Shown here in pieces: positions 1 to 7,853 of a stretch of 24,420 nucleotides of DNA (positions are counted from its first letter, which is position 1; each line of letters opens with the position of its first letter). Under the pieces are notes generated by a model. It worked only from the letters and a program-made list of their open reading frames with translations, had not been told where the DNA came from and did no database searches. The position numbers were made by a program, and so were the translations under genes. Source of the stretch: a virus. The DNA lies in IMG/VR virus record IMGVR_UViG_3300017749_000126, positions 1 through 24,420 of that record. One strand, given 5' to 3'.

Positions 1-511
1 TGCTTATGTAGTAATTGAAAGTAACGATGCTGGTTCAGTTGTATGTAATGGATTATATTACGATTTAGAATATGAAAATATGTTTGTAGAATCTAGTATT
101 AAGGCAAATGCTTTAGGTTGTACAATGACTAAAAGGGTAAAAAGAATTGGATGCTCAAATATAAAAGATTTAATAGAAACAAAACGAATAGATATACACG
201 ATTCTAATACAATTGTAGAATTAAGTACCTTTGTGATGAAAGGTAATTCTTATCAAGCATCACCGCCAAACCATGATGACCTTATGATGAATTTAGTTTT
301 ATTTGCATGGTTTACATCAACTGATATATTTGAAAATTTATCTAATATCGATATGAAAGATTTATTATTTAGAGAAAAGTTAGCAGCAATACAAGATGAT
401 ATGCTACCGTTTGGTTATATAGATGATGGTAATCCAGTAGGTATAAATAAAGGTATAAAGGACGATGATGGAAACATCTGGTTCGAGCAAGAGTGGAAAC
501 AGAGCTTCTAA
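1..511 (+). CDS. 17: Large terminase subunit gp17, C-terminal part (5' end outside window)
   Basis: The reading frame is open from base 2 and ends with TAA at 509-511, giving about 169 residues. This is the C-terminal nuclease half of the T4-type terminase motor, which packages and cuts the concatemeric genome. Visible marks are VIESND near the left edge (probably one of the catalytic acidic residues), LYYDLEYEN, TMTKRVKRIGCSNIKDLIE, HDSNTIVELSTFV and NHDDLMMNL, whose HDD is the conserved late acidic motif of the RNase H-like nuclease. The ATPase domain lies outside the window. The stop codon overlaps the next ATG (TAATG), so the downstream gene is probably translationally coupled. The family call is secure; only the N-terminus is missing. 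Confidence 0.93.
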   Translation, partial: AYVVIESNDAGSVVCNGLYYDLEYENMFVESSIKANALGCTMTKRVKRIGCSNIKDLIETKRIDIHDSNTIVELSTFVMKGNSYQASPPNHDDLMMNLVLFAWFTSTDIFENLSNIDMKDLLFREKLAAIQDDMLPFGYIDDGNPVGINKGIKDDDGNIWFEQEWKQSF

Positions 512-1950
512 TGGAAAAGTTTAACGATTATTTTACAGTAACAGAGCAAACAGAGGATATTCCTATTGAGGATATGCAAATTGTCATATTAGGTTATGGT
601 GATGCTGATGGCACGTTTGCTAATTTACTTAAAAAGGTTGCAAAGAAAAAGAAAATTTCATGTGAACTTATTGATGTTAATGAGGCTTTCATTTCGGCGT
701 CAGACGTTGAAATTGGTAAAGTAACTATTCAAAATTATGATGGTGAAGACAATTCATTAGATATAGAAACACGTAATACACTTATTTTTGTAAGAGGTGG
801 AGCTGTTGAAAGTTTAACTTCACAATCATTAGTATCATCTTTACAAACTATTGGATTTTTCTTGGTAAATGATTTAGAATCTATGATGTTATGTAGTAAT
901 AAAATGTCAAACGCTATTGCACTAGAAAGAAATAATATAACCATACCTAAAACATCTATTGTAAATAATGTTAAATCAATAGAAGATGCTCATAGAAGAA
1001 TTGGTGGTAAATTTCCAGTAATTATTAAAACACTGACTGGTACTCAAGGAGTTGGCGTAGCTAAAGTAAACGATATGAGTTCATTAGTTTCTGTATGTCA
1101 ATCTCTATGGAAATACGATGCATCTATTTTATTACAAGAATTTTTAGATGTAAGTTCAGATGTTAGAACTTTATTAGTAAATGGTAAAATTATTGGTGCT
1201 GCTGAAAGGGTTAGACAAAAAGAAGAAAAAGATTTTAGAAACAATGTTCACTTAGGTGCAGATACAAGACCGTATAAACTATCAGACGAAGAAAAAGAAT
1301 TAGTTATAAATGCGGCTAGAAGCAGTGGAGCCTCGTATTGTGGTGTTGACCATTGTGTATATAAAGGCACATCATATATATTAGAAGTAAACGGCAGTCC
1401 TGGTATTCGTTCTCACTTTATGGGTTACGATTATAAAACTCAAAAATCCACTAAAAAGATTTCTGATGAAGAAACAATAGAACATATATTAAACATATAT
1501 TCAGATGAGAGAACCAGAAGAGCTTTAATGAGACAAGAAGCAGGGTATATTGAAAGTATACAATTAGAAGGTATGGAACATGACCCTATTAGAGCAAAGC
1601 TTGATACTGGTAATAGTGCTACTGCTACTATGCTACATGTCGACACTATGGAAGCTGATGGAGATTTTGTAAAATGGACAAAAAATGGTTCATCTTTCAA
1701 AAGCGAGGTATTATATGTATCTGAACCACAAAGAGGTTTAAAACCATTTGATAGAAGACCAGTAATAGAACACACAATTATATTCAATAATAAACGTTAT
1801 AATGCAGAATTAGGATTATCTACCAAGGACACGGCGTCCGAAATGTTAGTTAATCGTAAATTAATGACCAAATTTAAGGTTGCAATTAACCCAAATAAAC
1901 GCTTTATACTAAGCGATGTGGTAGAAGCAAACGATTCAACAGACCATTAA
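511..1950 (+). CDS. RimK-like ATP-grasp ligase fused to RimB-like retropepsin-type protease domain
   Basis: This is a 479-residue protein starting at the ATG in a TAATG overlap with gene 17; an in-frame GTG at 493 is an alternative start. Residues about 1-130 form a pre-ATP-grasp region. Residues about 140-305 are a RimK-type ATP-grasp domain: FPVIIKTLTGTQGVGV (168-183), LLQEFLDVSSDVRTLLVNG (207-225), DFRNNVHLGA (241-250), GVDHCVYKG (278-286) and ILEVNGSPGIRSH (290-302). E. coli RimK uses this fold to add glutamates to ribosomal protein S6. Residues about 345-470 match the RimB/ATP-dependent zinc protease family: an aspartic-protease-like AKLDTGNSATATMLHV (362-377), a late RRPVIE (415-420) and an NRKLM motif. 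RimK and RimB are normally separate partners. Placement between genes 17 and 18 suggests late expression. Substrate unknown: ribosomal S6, another host protein or a virion protein are all possible. Confidence 0.8.
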   Translation: MEKFNDYFTVTEQTEDIPIEDMQIVILGYGDADGTFANLLKKVAKKKKISCELIDVNEAFISASDVEIGKVTIQNYDGEDNSLDIETRNTLIFVRGGAVESLTSQSLVSSLQTIGFFLVNDLESMMLCSNKMSNAIALERNNITIPKTSIVNNVKSIEDAHRRIGGKFPVIIKTLTGTQGVGVAKVNDMSSLVSVCQSLWKYDASILLQEFLDVSSDVRTLLVNGKIIGAAERVRQKEEKDFRNNVHLGADTRPYKLSDEEKELVINAARSSGASYCGVDHCVYKGTSYILEVNGSPGIRSHFMGYDYKTQKSTKKISDEETIEHILNIYSDERTRRALMRQEAGYIESIQLEGMEHDPIRAKLDTGNSATATMLHVDTMEADGDFVKWTKNGSSFKSEVLYVSEPQRGLKPFDRRPVIEHTIIFNNKRYNAELGLSTKDTASEMLVNRKLMTKFKVAINPNKRFILSDVVEANDSTDH

Positions 1951-1971
1951 GGCTTATAAAATAGTATAACT

Positions 1972-1979
1972 TATAAATA
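1972..1979 (+). promoter_or_regulatory. T4-type late promoter upstream of gene 18
   Basis: TATAAATA, preceded by CT-type context (ACTTATAAATAATAC), lies in the 88-bp gap before the tail sheath gene. It matches the late element recognised by gp55-programmed RNA polymerase in T4. A degenerate TATAAAATA lies about 20 bp upstream. The predicted start near 1985 leaves a leader of about 50 nt ending in GAGAGG, 8 nt before the sheath ATG. Confidence 0.8.
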
Positions 1980-2038
1980 ATACTAGTGAATATACGTATT
2001 ATGAAACTTATTAACTAACTCAAAGAGAGGATAAAGCG

Positions 2039-3733
2039 ATGGCATTTCAAGTATCACCAGGCGTTCAAGTCAAGGAAATTGACGCAACGAACGTAGTTCC
2101 AGCCGTATCAACCAGCATTGGTGGATTCGCAGGAGCATTCGTCTGGGGTCCAGCACATGAGGTTGTAACCGTAGGTTCTGAAAACGAACTAGCTGAAAAG
2201 TTCGGTGCACCCATTGATGCAGACACAGCGAAACACTTTTTGAATGCGGCATCTTTTTTAAAGTATGGTAACGCATTAAAAGTGGTTAGAGGAGTTGGAG
2301 CAGCACTAAACGCTACAGGCGGGACGGCTGGAAGACTCGTATCTAACGAAACAGAGTATGACCAAGCAACACTAGCGACCGGCACAGACGGTCAATGGAT
2401 TGCTAAATACCCTGGCGCTATTGGTAATTCCCTTCAAGTAGAAGTTTGTACTAACGCAGCTGGATTCGGAACATGGGCCCATAAAGGCCAATTCGAAGCA
2501 GCACCTAGTACATCCGATTACGTAAAAGGAAAAGGATTAGCAGCAGGCGCGGACGAAATGCATATAGCAGTAATTGATGAAGAAGGCCTATTTACTGGCA
2601 CAAGAGGAACTGTATTAGAAACTTTTAGTTTCCTATCACAGGCTTCTGACGCTAAGGATAGTTCAGGTTCTTCATTATTTTACAAAGACGTCATTAATAA
2701 CAAATCAGAATATATCTGGTGGGCAACCCACGATACAGGATTAACAAAAGCAGGAGACACAGTTGCAGAATTGAAGGCAGCAAGTGGTTCCGCTTATGTT
2801 ACATCTGATACCGTATTGGTTGAAGACCTAGGTTTAGGAGTATCTGATAACGCCCTAACTGCAGGCGAAGTATCGACTGCATTAGATTATTTAGCCGATG
2901 GTGAAACAGTAGATGTAAATTTATTGTTTGCAGCACCTGATGCTGATGGTGTAGATACTATCGGAGAAAAACTGATTTCTATAGCCGAGGCAAGAAAAGA
3001 TTGTATAGCATTCATTTCACCTCCTATAGACGATTCAACTGGAACAGACCCAGTTACTGACGTTGTAGCGTATGCAAATTTATTACCGTCAACATCTTAC
3101 GCATCATTAGATAGTGGTGCTGTATATTTGTATGACAAATACAACGATGTATATAGATGGATTGGAAGTAACGGCCTGTGTGCAGGTCTTTGTGCTAACA
3201 CCGATTCAGTAGCTGACGCATGGTTCTCACCAGCAGGTGTGAATAGAGGTCAATTACTAGGTGTAGCAAAATTAGCTTACAACCCAACTAAAGCTCAAAG
3301 AGACACACTTTATAAGGCAAGGATTAATCCATTAGTTTCTTTCCCAGGTCAAGGTACAATGCTTTTTGGTGATAAAACACTATTAAGTAGAGCATCAGCC
3401 TTTGATAGAATTAATGTAAGAAGATTATTCATTGTTATAGAGAAAGCGATTTCAACAGCTGCTAAATCACAACTATTTGAATTCAATGACGAATTCACAA
3501 GAGCTCAGTTTAGAAATTTACTAGAGCCATTCTTGAGAGATGTGAAAGGCAGAAGAGGAATTACAGATTTCTTAGTGGTTTGCGATGAGTCAAACAATAC
3601 CGGACAAGTAATAGATACAAATAGATTTGTAGCTGACATTTTTGTTAAGCCTGCAAGGTCTATTAACTTTATTACTCTTAATTTTATTGCAACAAGAACC
3701 GGAGTCGACTTTACTGAAGTCGCTGGCGGATAA
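2039..3733 (+). CDS. 18: Contractile tail sheath protein gp18
   Basis: This 564-residue protein begins MAFQVSPGVQVKEIDATN, the typical N-terminus of T4-like sheath proteins, followed by the conserved GGFAGAFVWGPA stretch. The C-terminal third carries the sheath core: FSPAGVNRGQLLGVAKLAYNP, RINPLVSFPGQGTMLFGDKTL, ASAFDRINVRRLFIVIEKAI, and the end KPARSINFITLNFIATRTGVDF. It is somewhat shorter than T4 gp18 (659 residues), with the difference in the variable middle domains that project from the sheath. It has a good ribosome-binding site (GAGAGG) and its own late promoter. Gene 19 follows after 12 bp and is presumably co-transcribed. Confidence 0.96.
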   Translation: MAFQVSPGVQVKEIDATNVVPAVSTSIGGFAGAFVWGPAHEVVTVGSENELAEKFGAPIDADTAKHFLNAASFLKYGNALKVVRGVGAALNATGGTAGRLVSNETEYDQATLATGTDGQWIAKYPGAIGNSLQVEVCTNAAGFGTWAHKGQFEAAPSTSDYVKGKGLAAGADEMHIAVIDEEGLFTGTRGTVLETFSFLSQASDAKDSSGSSLFYKDVINNKSEYIWWATHDTGLTKAGDTVAELKAASGSAYVTSDTVLVEDLGLGVSDNALTAGEVSTALDYLADGETVDVNLLFAAPDADGVDTIGEKLISIAEARKDCIAFISPPIDDSTGTDPVTDVVAYANLLPSTSYASLDSGAVYLYDKYNDVYRWIGSNGLCAGLCANTDSVADAWFSPAGVNRGQLLGVAKLAYNPTKAQRDTLYKARINPLVSFPGQGTMLFGDKTLLSRASAFDRINVRRLFIVIEKAISTAAKSQLFEFNDEFTRAQFRNLLEPFLRDVKGRRGITDFLVVCDESNNTGQVIDTNRFVADIFVKPARSINFITLNFIATRTGVDFTEVAGG

Positions 3734-3745
3734 TAGGAGAATAAC

Positions 3746-4273
3746 ATGGCAATTTTAGGCATAGACGATTTTAAATCGAAGCTAGTAGGGGGCGGTGCAA
3801 GACCCAACCTTTTCAAAGTAACATGTAATTTTCCAGGCTATGCACAGGGTGATGTAGAATTAACATCATTTATGTGTAAGGCTGCTCAATTACCTGCATC
3901 CGTTCTTACCAATATCGAAGTTCCTTTTAGAGGAAGAAAACTAAACATGGCTGGCGATAGGTCTTTTGAACCTTGGACAATTACTGTTTATAACGATATC
4001 GATTTTGGTGTTAGAGACGCATTTGAAAGATGGAGCAATGGTATTAATGCACATAGTGCAAATACAGGGCTTGCAAACCCAACGGATTATATGGCTGATA
4101 TGATTGTAGAACAATTAGATAACAGCGGTAATCCAGTTAAAAAATACGACTTTAGAGGAGCGTATCCAACAAACATTGGAGCTATCGAATTAAGTTACGA
4201 TGAAGCTTCAGCGATTGAAGAATTCACAGTAGAATTAAACATTCAATACTGGGAATCTAATACGACTTCGTAA
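3746..4273 (+). CDS. 19: Tail tube protein gp19
   Basis: This 175-residue protein is close to the size of T4 gp19 (163). It is recognised by its position after the sheath and by motifs typical of the family: ARPNLFKVTCNFPGY, FMCKAAQLPASVLTNIEVPF, GRKLNMAGDRSFEPWTITVYND, FERWSNGIN, and a C-terminus GAIELSYDEASAIEEFTVEL ending in IQYWES. It polymerises as hexameric rings to form the inner tube through which DNA passes. A GGAGAAT element precedes the ATG. A second tail-tube-fold gene sits at 9239. Confidence 0.95.
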   Translation: MAILGIDDFKSKLVGGGARPNLFKVTCNFPGYAQGDVELTSFMCKAAQLPASVLTNIEVPFRGRKLNMAGDRSFEPWTITVYNDIDFGVRDAFERWSNGINAHSANTGLANPTDYMADMIVEQLDNSGNPVKKYDFRGAYPTNIGAIELSYDEASAIEEFTVELNIQYWESNTTS

Positions 4274-4276
4274 GGT

Positions 4277-4284
4277 TATAAATA
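4277..4284 (+). promoter_or_regulatory. T4-type late promoter upstream of gene 20
   Basis: TATAAATA (context GGTTATAAATAATAT) begins 4 bp after the gene 19 stop codon. The predicted transcription start near 4290 would put the hairpin at 4293-4312 at the extreme 5' end of the gene 20 message. Confidence 0.75.
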
Positions 4285-4292
4285 ATATTTGA

Positions 4293-4312
4293 GGAGGGAT
4301 TAATTTCCCTCC
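4293..4312 (+). other. 5'-leader hairpin enclosing a Shine-Dalgarno copy
   Basis: GGAGGGA (4293-4299) pairs perfectly with TCCCTCC (4306-4312) around a 6-base TTAATT loop. No T-run follows, so it is a poor intrinsic terminator. It sits between two copies of ATAATATTTGAGGA (4282-4295 and 4314-4327). The second copy provides the working ribosome-binding site of gene 20; the GAGGA of the first is partly buried in the stem. Confidence 0.6.
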
Positions 4313-4332
4313 GATAATATTTGAGGATAAAC

Positions 4333-5841
4333 ATGGCAGAATTTTTTGGTTTTGAAATAAAACGTAAAGGTTCAAACACAGGCGTAGATACAGTCAGACC
4401 ATCATTTGTACCTAATACAGATGAAGATGGTGCTGGTGTAATTCAAGCAGGTGGTCATTTTGGTGCTTACCTAGATTTAGATGGTGACAAGGCTAAAAAT
4501 GAAATTGAACTTATTTACAAATACAGAGACATAGCGTCACAGCCCGAGTGCGATGCCGCTATTGAAGATATAGTGAATGAAGCCATTATTGGCGATAATG
4601 TAGAAGTTCCCGTTAGATTAGTTTTAGACCAAGTGGAAGCTTCGGATAAAATTAAAAAGACATTACAAGAAGAATTTCAACACATATTAGGCTTATTAAA
4701 CTTTAACCAATACGCGCACGATATTTTTAGAAGATGGTATGTTGATGGTAGATTACCATATCATATTATTATTGATTCTGAAAACGCGAAAAGTGGTATT
4801 AAAGAATTAAGATATATTGACCCTACTAAATTAAGAAAGGTCAAAGAAATAGAAGAGGAAGAAGACCCAAAGACTGGTGCAAAATTAATTAAGAAGCAAA
4901 AAGAATACTTCTTATTCCAGGACAATAAAATGGGTAATCATAATCAGGGATTAAAAATTCACCCTGATGCAATTGCATATTGTACATCTGGTGTATTAGA
5001 TACAAGCAGAAAAAGAATTTTATCATATTTGCAAAAGGCAATTAAACCAGTTAACCAATTAAGAATGATGGAAGATTCATTGGTTATCTACAGAATTTCA
5101 AGAGCTCCTGAAAGAAGAATATTCTATATCGATGTTGGTAACTTACCAAAAGGTAAAGCAGAAGAATATTTGAAAAACATTATGGGTCAGTATAGAAACA
5201 AACTGATTTATGATGCTAAAACAGGAGATATTAAAGACGATAAGAAACATATGTCAATGTTAGAGGACTTTTTCTTACCTCGTAGAGAAGGTGGAAGAGG
5301 AACAGAGATCTCAACATTACCTGGTGGCGAAAACCTAGGACAGATTGATGATATTATATACTTCCAAAAGAAACTATATAAATCACTTAATGTTCCAATG
5401 AATAGGTTAGAACAAGAAGCTCAGTTTAGTTTAGGTAGAGCTTCAGAAATAACCAGGGACGAAGTTAAGTTTAAAAAATTCATCGATAGATGTAGAAAAA
5501 GATTCTCCGATATATTCATGCAGTTATTAAAAACCCAATTATTATTAAAAGGGATTATAACTAAAGATGATTGGAATAATTGGAAGAATCAAATTAGCTA
5601 TAACTTTATCGAAGACAATTATTTCGCAGAGCTAAAACAAGCAGAAATCTGGAGAGAAAGATTCGATATGTTAGGTGCTCTTGACGAATATGTGGGAACA
5701 TTTATTTCTAATGAATGGGTTAGAAAAAATGTATTACAATTTGACGATGAAGATATTAAAGATATCCAGAAACAAATTGATAAAGAGAAAAAAGCTGGAG
5801 ACGATATGGCTCCTGACCCAGATGACCCACGTTGGGCATAG
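4333..5841 (+). CDS. 20: Portal vertex protein gp20
   Basis: The protein has 502 residues from the ATG at 4333, which has GAGGA 5 nt upstream; a TTG 12 bp earlier lies on that ribosome-binding site and is rejected. T4 gp20 has 524 residues. Family features are YRDIASQPECDAAIEDIVNEAI, FRRWYVDGRLPYHIII, LRYIDPTKLRKVKEI, YRISRAPERRIFYIDVGNLPK (the best-conserved portal segment), EDFFLPRREGGRGTEISTLPGG and LNVPMNRLEQEAQFSLGRASEITRDEVKF. The dodecameric portal seeds prohead assembly and docks the gp17 motor and later the tail. The genes for prohead core, protease, scaffold and capsid follow. Confidence 0.96.
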   Translation: MAEFFGFEIKRKGSNTGVDTVRPSFVPNTDEDGAGVIQAGGHFGAYLDLDGDKAKNEIELIYKYRDIASQPECDAAIEDIVNEAIIGDNVEVPVRLVLDQVEASDKIKKTLQEEFQHILGLLNFNQYAHDIFRRWYVDGRLPYHIIIDSENAKSGIKELRYIDPTKLRKVKEIEEEEDPKTGAKLIKKQKEYFLFQDNKMGNHNQGLKIHPDAIAYCTSGVLDTSRKRILSYLQKAIKPVNQLRMMEDSLVIYRISRAPERRIFYIDVGNLPKGKAEEYLKNIMGQYRNKLIYDAKTGDIKDDKKHMSMLEDFFLPRREGGRGTEISTLPGGENLGQIDDIIYFQKKLYKSLNVPMNRLEQEAQFSLGRASEITRDEVKFKKFIDRCRKRFSDIFMQLLKTQLLLKGIITKDDWNNWKNQISYNFIEDNYFAELKQAEIWRERFDMLGALDEYVGTFISNEWVRKNVLQFDDEDIKDIQKQIDKEKKAGDDMAPDPDDPRWA

Positions 5842-5847
5842 TAATCT

Positions 5848-5855
5848 TATAAATA
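5848..5855 (+). promoter_or_regulatory. T4-type late promoter upstream of the prohead core operon
   Basis: TATAAATA in the context TCTTATAAATATATAC lies 7 bp after the portal stop. The predicted start near 5861 gives a leader of about 14 nt containing AGAAGGA ahead of the ATG at 5875. It should serve the prohead core gene and genes 21, 22 and probably 23. Confidence 0.8.
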
Positions 5856-5874
5856 TATACAGAAGGAAAAAATT

Positions 5875-6054
5875 ATGAATGTTGAAAATTTAATTAAAGC
5901 TTTAAATGATGGTGATAATGTAACGGCACAAAAGGAGTTTGAAACTGCTATGGGCCAAAAGATATCCGACGCTCTAGACGCCAAAAAGATTGATATTGCA
6001 TCAGGAATGGTAAATAGAGACGAGGTTATTACACAAACCGCAGATAACGAATAA
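5875..6054 (+). CDS. 67: Small prohead core protein (gp67-like)
   Basis: This 59-residue protein begins MNVENLIKALNDGDNVTAQK and ends in ITQTADNE. It has AAGGA about 9 nt before the ATG, and its stop overlaps the ATG of the protease gene (TAATG). The assignment rests on position (T4 gene 67 lies between 20 and 21), small charged helical character, and the segment MGQKISDALDAKKIDIASGM, which resembles the end of T4-like prohead core proteins. T4 gp67 has 80 residues and is degraded by the gp21 protease during head maturation. The reading frame is certain; the function is inferred mainly from synteny. Confidence 0.82.
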   Translation: MNVENLIKALNDGDNVTAQKEFETAMGQKISDALDAKKIDIASGMVNRDEVITQTADNE

Positions 6055-6710
6055 TGAAATTAATAGCAGAATACATCGATAGCGATTTAGAGGTTATCGA
6101 AGAAAAAGTAAACGGTAAAAAGTCACTTGCAATCGAAGGCGTATTCATGCAAGCGGACCAAAAGAACCGTAATGGCCGTATATACGAGAAAGGTATTCTC
6201 GAAGCGGCGGTAAACAAATATGTAACAGAACAAGTAAAGACTGGTAGAGCGGTCGGTGAATTAAATCACCCAGATGGACCGACTATCAATCTTGATAAAG
6301 TTTCACACAAAATTACAGACCTCAAATGGGAAGGAAGTAATGTTGTTGGAAAGGCTTCAATCTTAGACACCCCTATGGGACAAATCGTAAAAGGTTTATT
6401 AGAGGGTGGAGTTAAGCTTGGGGTATCAAGTCGTGGTATGGGTAGTCTTGTGAATAAGAAAGGTACAACCTATGTAAATAACGACTTTCTATTAGCAACC
6501 GTTGATATTGTTCAGGACCCTAGTGCTCCTGAAGCATTTGTTAATGGTATAATGGAAGGCGTAGATTGGATATGGGAAAATGGTGTGCTGGTTCCACAAG
6601 AAATTGAAGAAATTGAGACTGAAATAACGAGGGCTAGGAAAGTAGGCGATTCAAACGTTGAAATCAAAGCATTCAAAAGTTTCCTCTCTAAACTAAACTC
6701 TAAAATATAG
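6054..6710 (+). CDS. 21: Prohead maturation protease gp21
   Basis: This 218-residue protein matches T4 gp21 (212) in size and order of motifs: IEGVFMQADQKNRNGRIYEK, then the catalytic His in GELNHPDGP, the nucleophilic Ser region LGVSSRGMGSL, and VDIVQDPSAPEAF. It is a herpesvirus-type serine protease that assembles inside the prohead, cleaves core and capsid proteins after (I/L)xE, and finally degrades itself. The charged C-terminal tail (from about residue 180) is probably the removable part. The start is coupled to the gp67-like gene by TAATG, and gene 22 follows after 9 bp with GGAG upstream. Confidence 0.95.
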   Translation: MKLIAEYIDSDLEVIEEKVNGKKSLAIEGVFMQADQKNRNGRIYEKGILEAAVNKYVTEQVKTGRAVGELNHPDGPTINLDKVSHKITDLKWEGSNVVGKASILDTPMGQIVKGLLEGGVKLGVSSRGMGSLVNKKGTTYVNNDFLLATVDIVQDPSAPEAFVNGIMEGVDWIWENGVLVPQEIEEIETEITRARKVGDSNVEIKAFKSFLSKLNSKI

Positions 6711-6719
6711 GAGAACGTT

Positions 6720-7835
6720 ATGTCACTCGAAGATGTAAAAAACGAAAATCTAGTCGAAGAGGATGTGGCTGAAGAGCTTCAAGAGGAAGAGCTCGTTCAA
6801 GATGAGAATTTAGACGAGGAATCTCTAGAAGAGGATAAGAAAAAGGAAGAAGTAGAAGAAGGCGGACACGAAGAGGAAGAAGAGGAAGAAGAAAAAGAAT
6901 CTAAAGCCGAAGCCGTTTCCGTACCTAAAACTAAAGCCGGTGTTATCCAAGCAGCAGTCGAAATCCTAAAACAAGCTAGAAAAGAAGATGCGCAAAAACT
7001 CTTTGCAAAGATGACGAAAATGGATGAGTCAGAAGATGACGGTTCAGTTAAAAAGGCTGTTAATGCAGCTCCTAAAGCAGCAGCACCAAGTGTTAAAGCG
7101 AAGGTAGAATCAACTGACTTTGACGAAGATTTAGATGCACTAATCTCAGAAGAAGCAACTCTTTCCGATGAATTCAAAGGAAAAGCAGGAGCTATTTTTG
7201 AAGCTGTGTTAACATCTAAGCTTTCACAACACATCGAAAATCTTGATGCAGAGTATGCACAAAACCTAGAAGAAGAGGTATCTGAAATTCAATCAAACTT
7301 AGTAGAGAAGGTAGATTCATATCTTAACTATGTAGTTGAAAATTGGATGAAGGAAAATGAAGTTTCAGTAACTAATGGTTTAAGAACCGAAATTGCTGAA
7401 GAGTTCATGTCTTCTTTACAAACAGTGTTCAAAGAACATTATATTGAAGTTCCAGAAGGTAAAGTTGACCTTGTTGATGATTTATCAGCACAAGTCAATG
7501 AGCTAGAGGAGCAGCTCAATAAATCCACAGATGATAATATCAAACTACATCAATCAGTTCAAGATTTTGAAAAGAACGAAGTAGTAAGAGAACAATCATC
7601 AGGGCTTGCTGAAACTGAAGCTGAGAAATTAGCATCATTAGTTGAAGATATCGAATTTGATAGCAGAGAATCTTTCGAAATGAAAGTTAAAACTGTTAAA
7701 GAATCATACTTTACTAAAGATTCTAACGAAGCGGCTGATGAAGTAGCTAGTGTTATTGGAGAAGATTCAATCGATATCGATTTATCAGACCCAATGGCTA
7801 GATACACACAAGCTATAACTAAATTTAATAAATAA
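6720..7835 (+). CDS. 22: Prohead core scaffold protein gp22
   Basis: The protein has 371 residues, longer than T4 gp22 (269). The extra length is an extremely acidic N-terminus (about residues 1-65, mostly Glu, with a run of eight Glu residues) and an Ala/Lys linker. The remainder is highly helical and charged, with coiled-coil character (VDLVDDLSAQVNELEEQLNK), and ends in the typical DPMARYTQAITKFNK. The scaffold fills the prohead and is cleaved by gp21 to small peptides; many (I/L)xE sites are present. The assignment rests on position between 21 and 23, composition and the conserved C-terminus. Confidence 0.92.
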   Translation: MSLEDVKNENLVEEDVAEELQEEELVQDENLDEESLEEDKKKEEVEEGGHEEEEEEEEKESKAEAVSVPKTKAGVIQAAVEILKQARKEDAQKLFAKMTKMDESEDDGSVKKAVNAAPKAAAPSVKAKVESTDFDEDLDALISEEATLSDEFKGKAGAIFEAVLTSKLSQHIENLDAEYAQNLEEEVSEIQSNLVEKVDSYLNYVVENWMKENEVSVTNGLRTEIAEEFMSSLQTVFKEHYIEVPEGKVDLVDDLSAQVNELEEQLNKSTDDNIKLHQSVQDFEKNEVVREQSSGLAETEAEKLASLVEDIEFDSRESFEMKVKTVKESYFTKDSNEAADEVASVIGEDSIDIDLSDPMARYTQAITKFNK

Positions 7836-7853
7836 CTATAGGGAAAAACGAAA

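Noticed and set aside
442-449. TATAAATA inside gene 17, about 60 bp before the RimK-RimB gene
   Set aside because: It could be a late promoter, but it encodes part of GINKG and the motif is expected several times by chance in 24 kb of A/T-rich DNA.
1440-1787. 115-codon minus-strand frame in the RimK-RimB gene
   Set aside because: It is antisense to a gene with clear domain motifs; no independent support.
6797-7234. 145-codon minus-strand Ser-rich frame
   Set aside because: It is the complement of the Glu-rich gp22 coding region (GAA/GAG gives TTC/CTC), with no ribosome-binding site or promoter.
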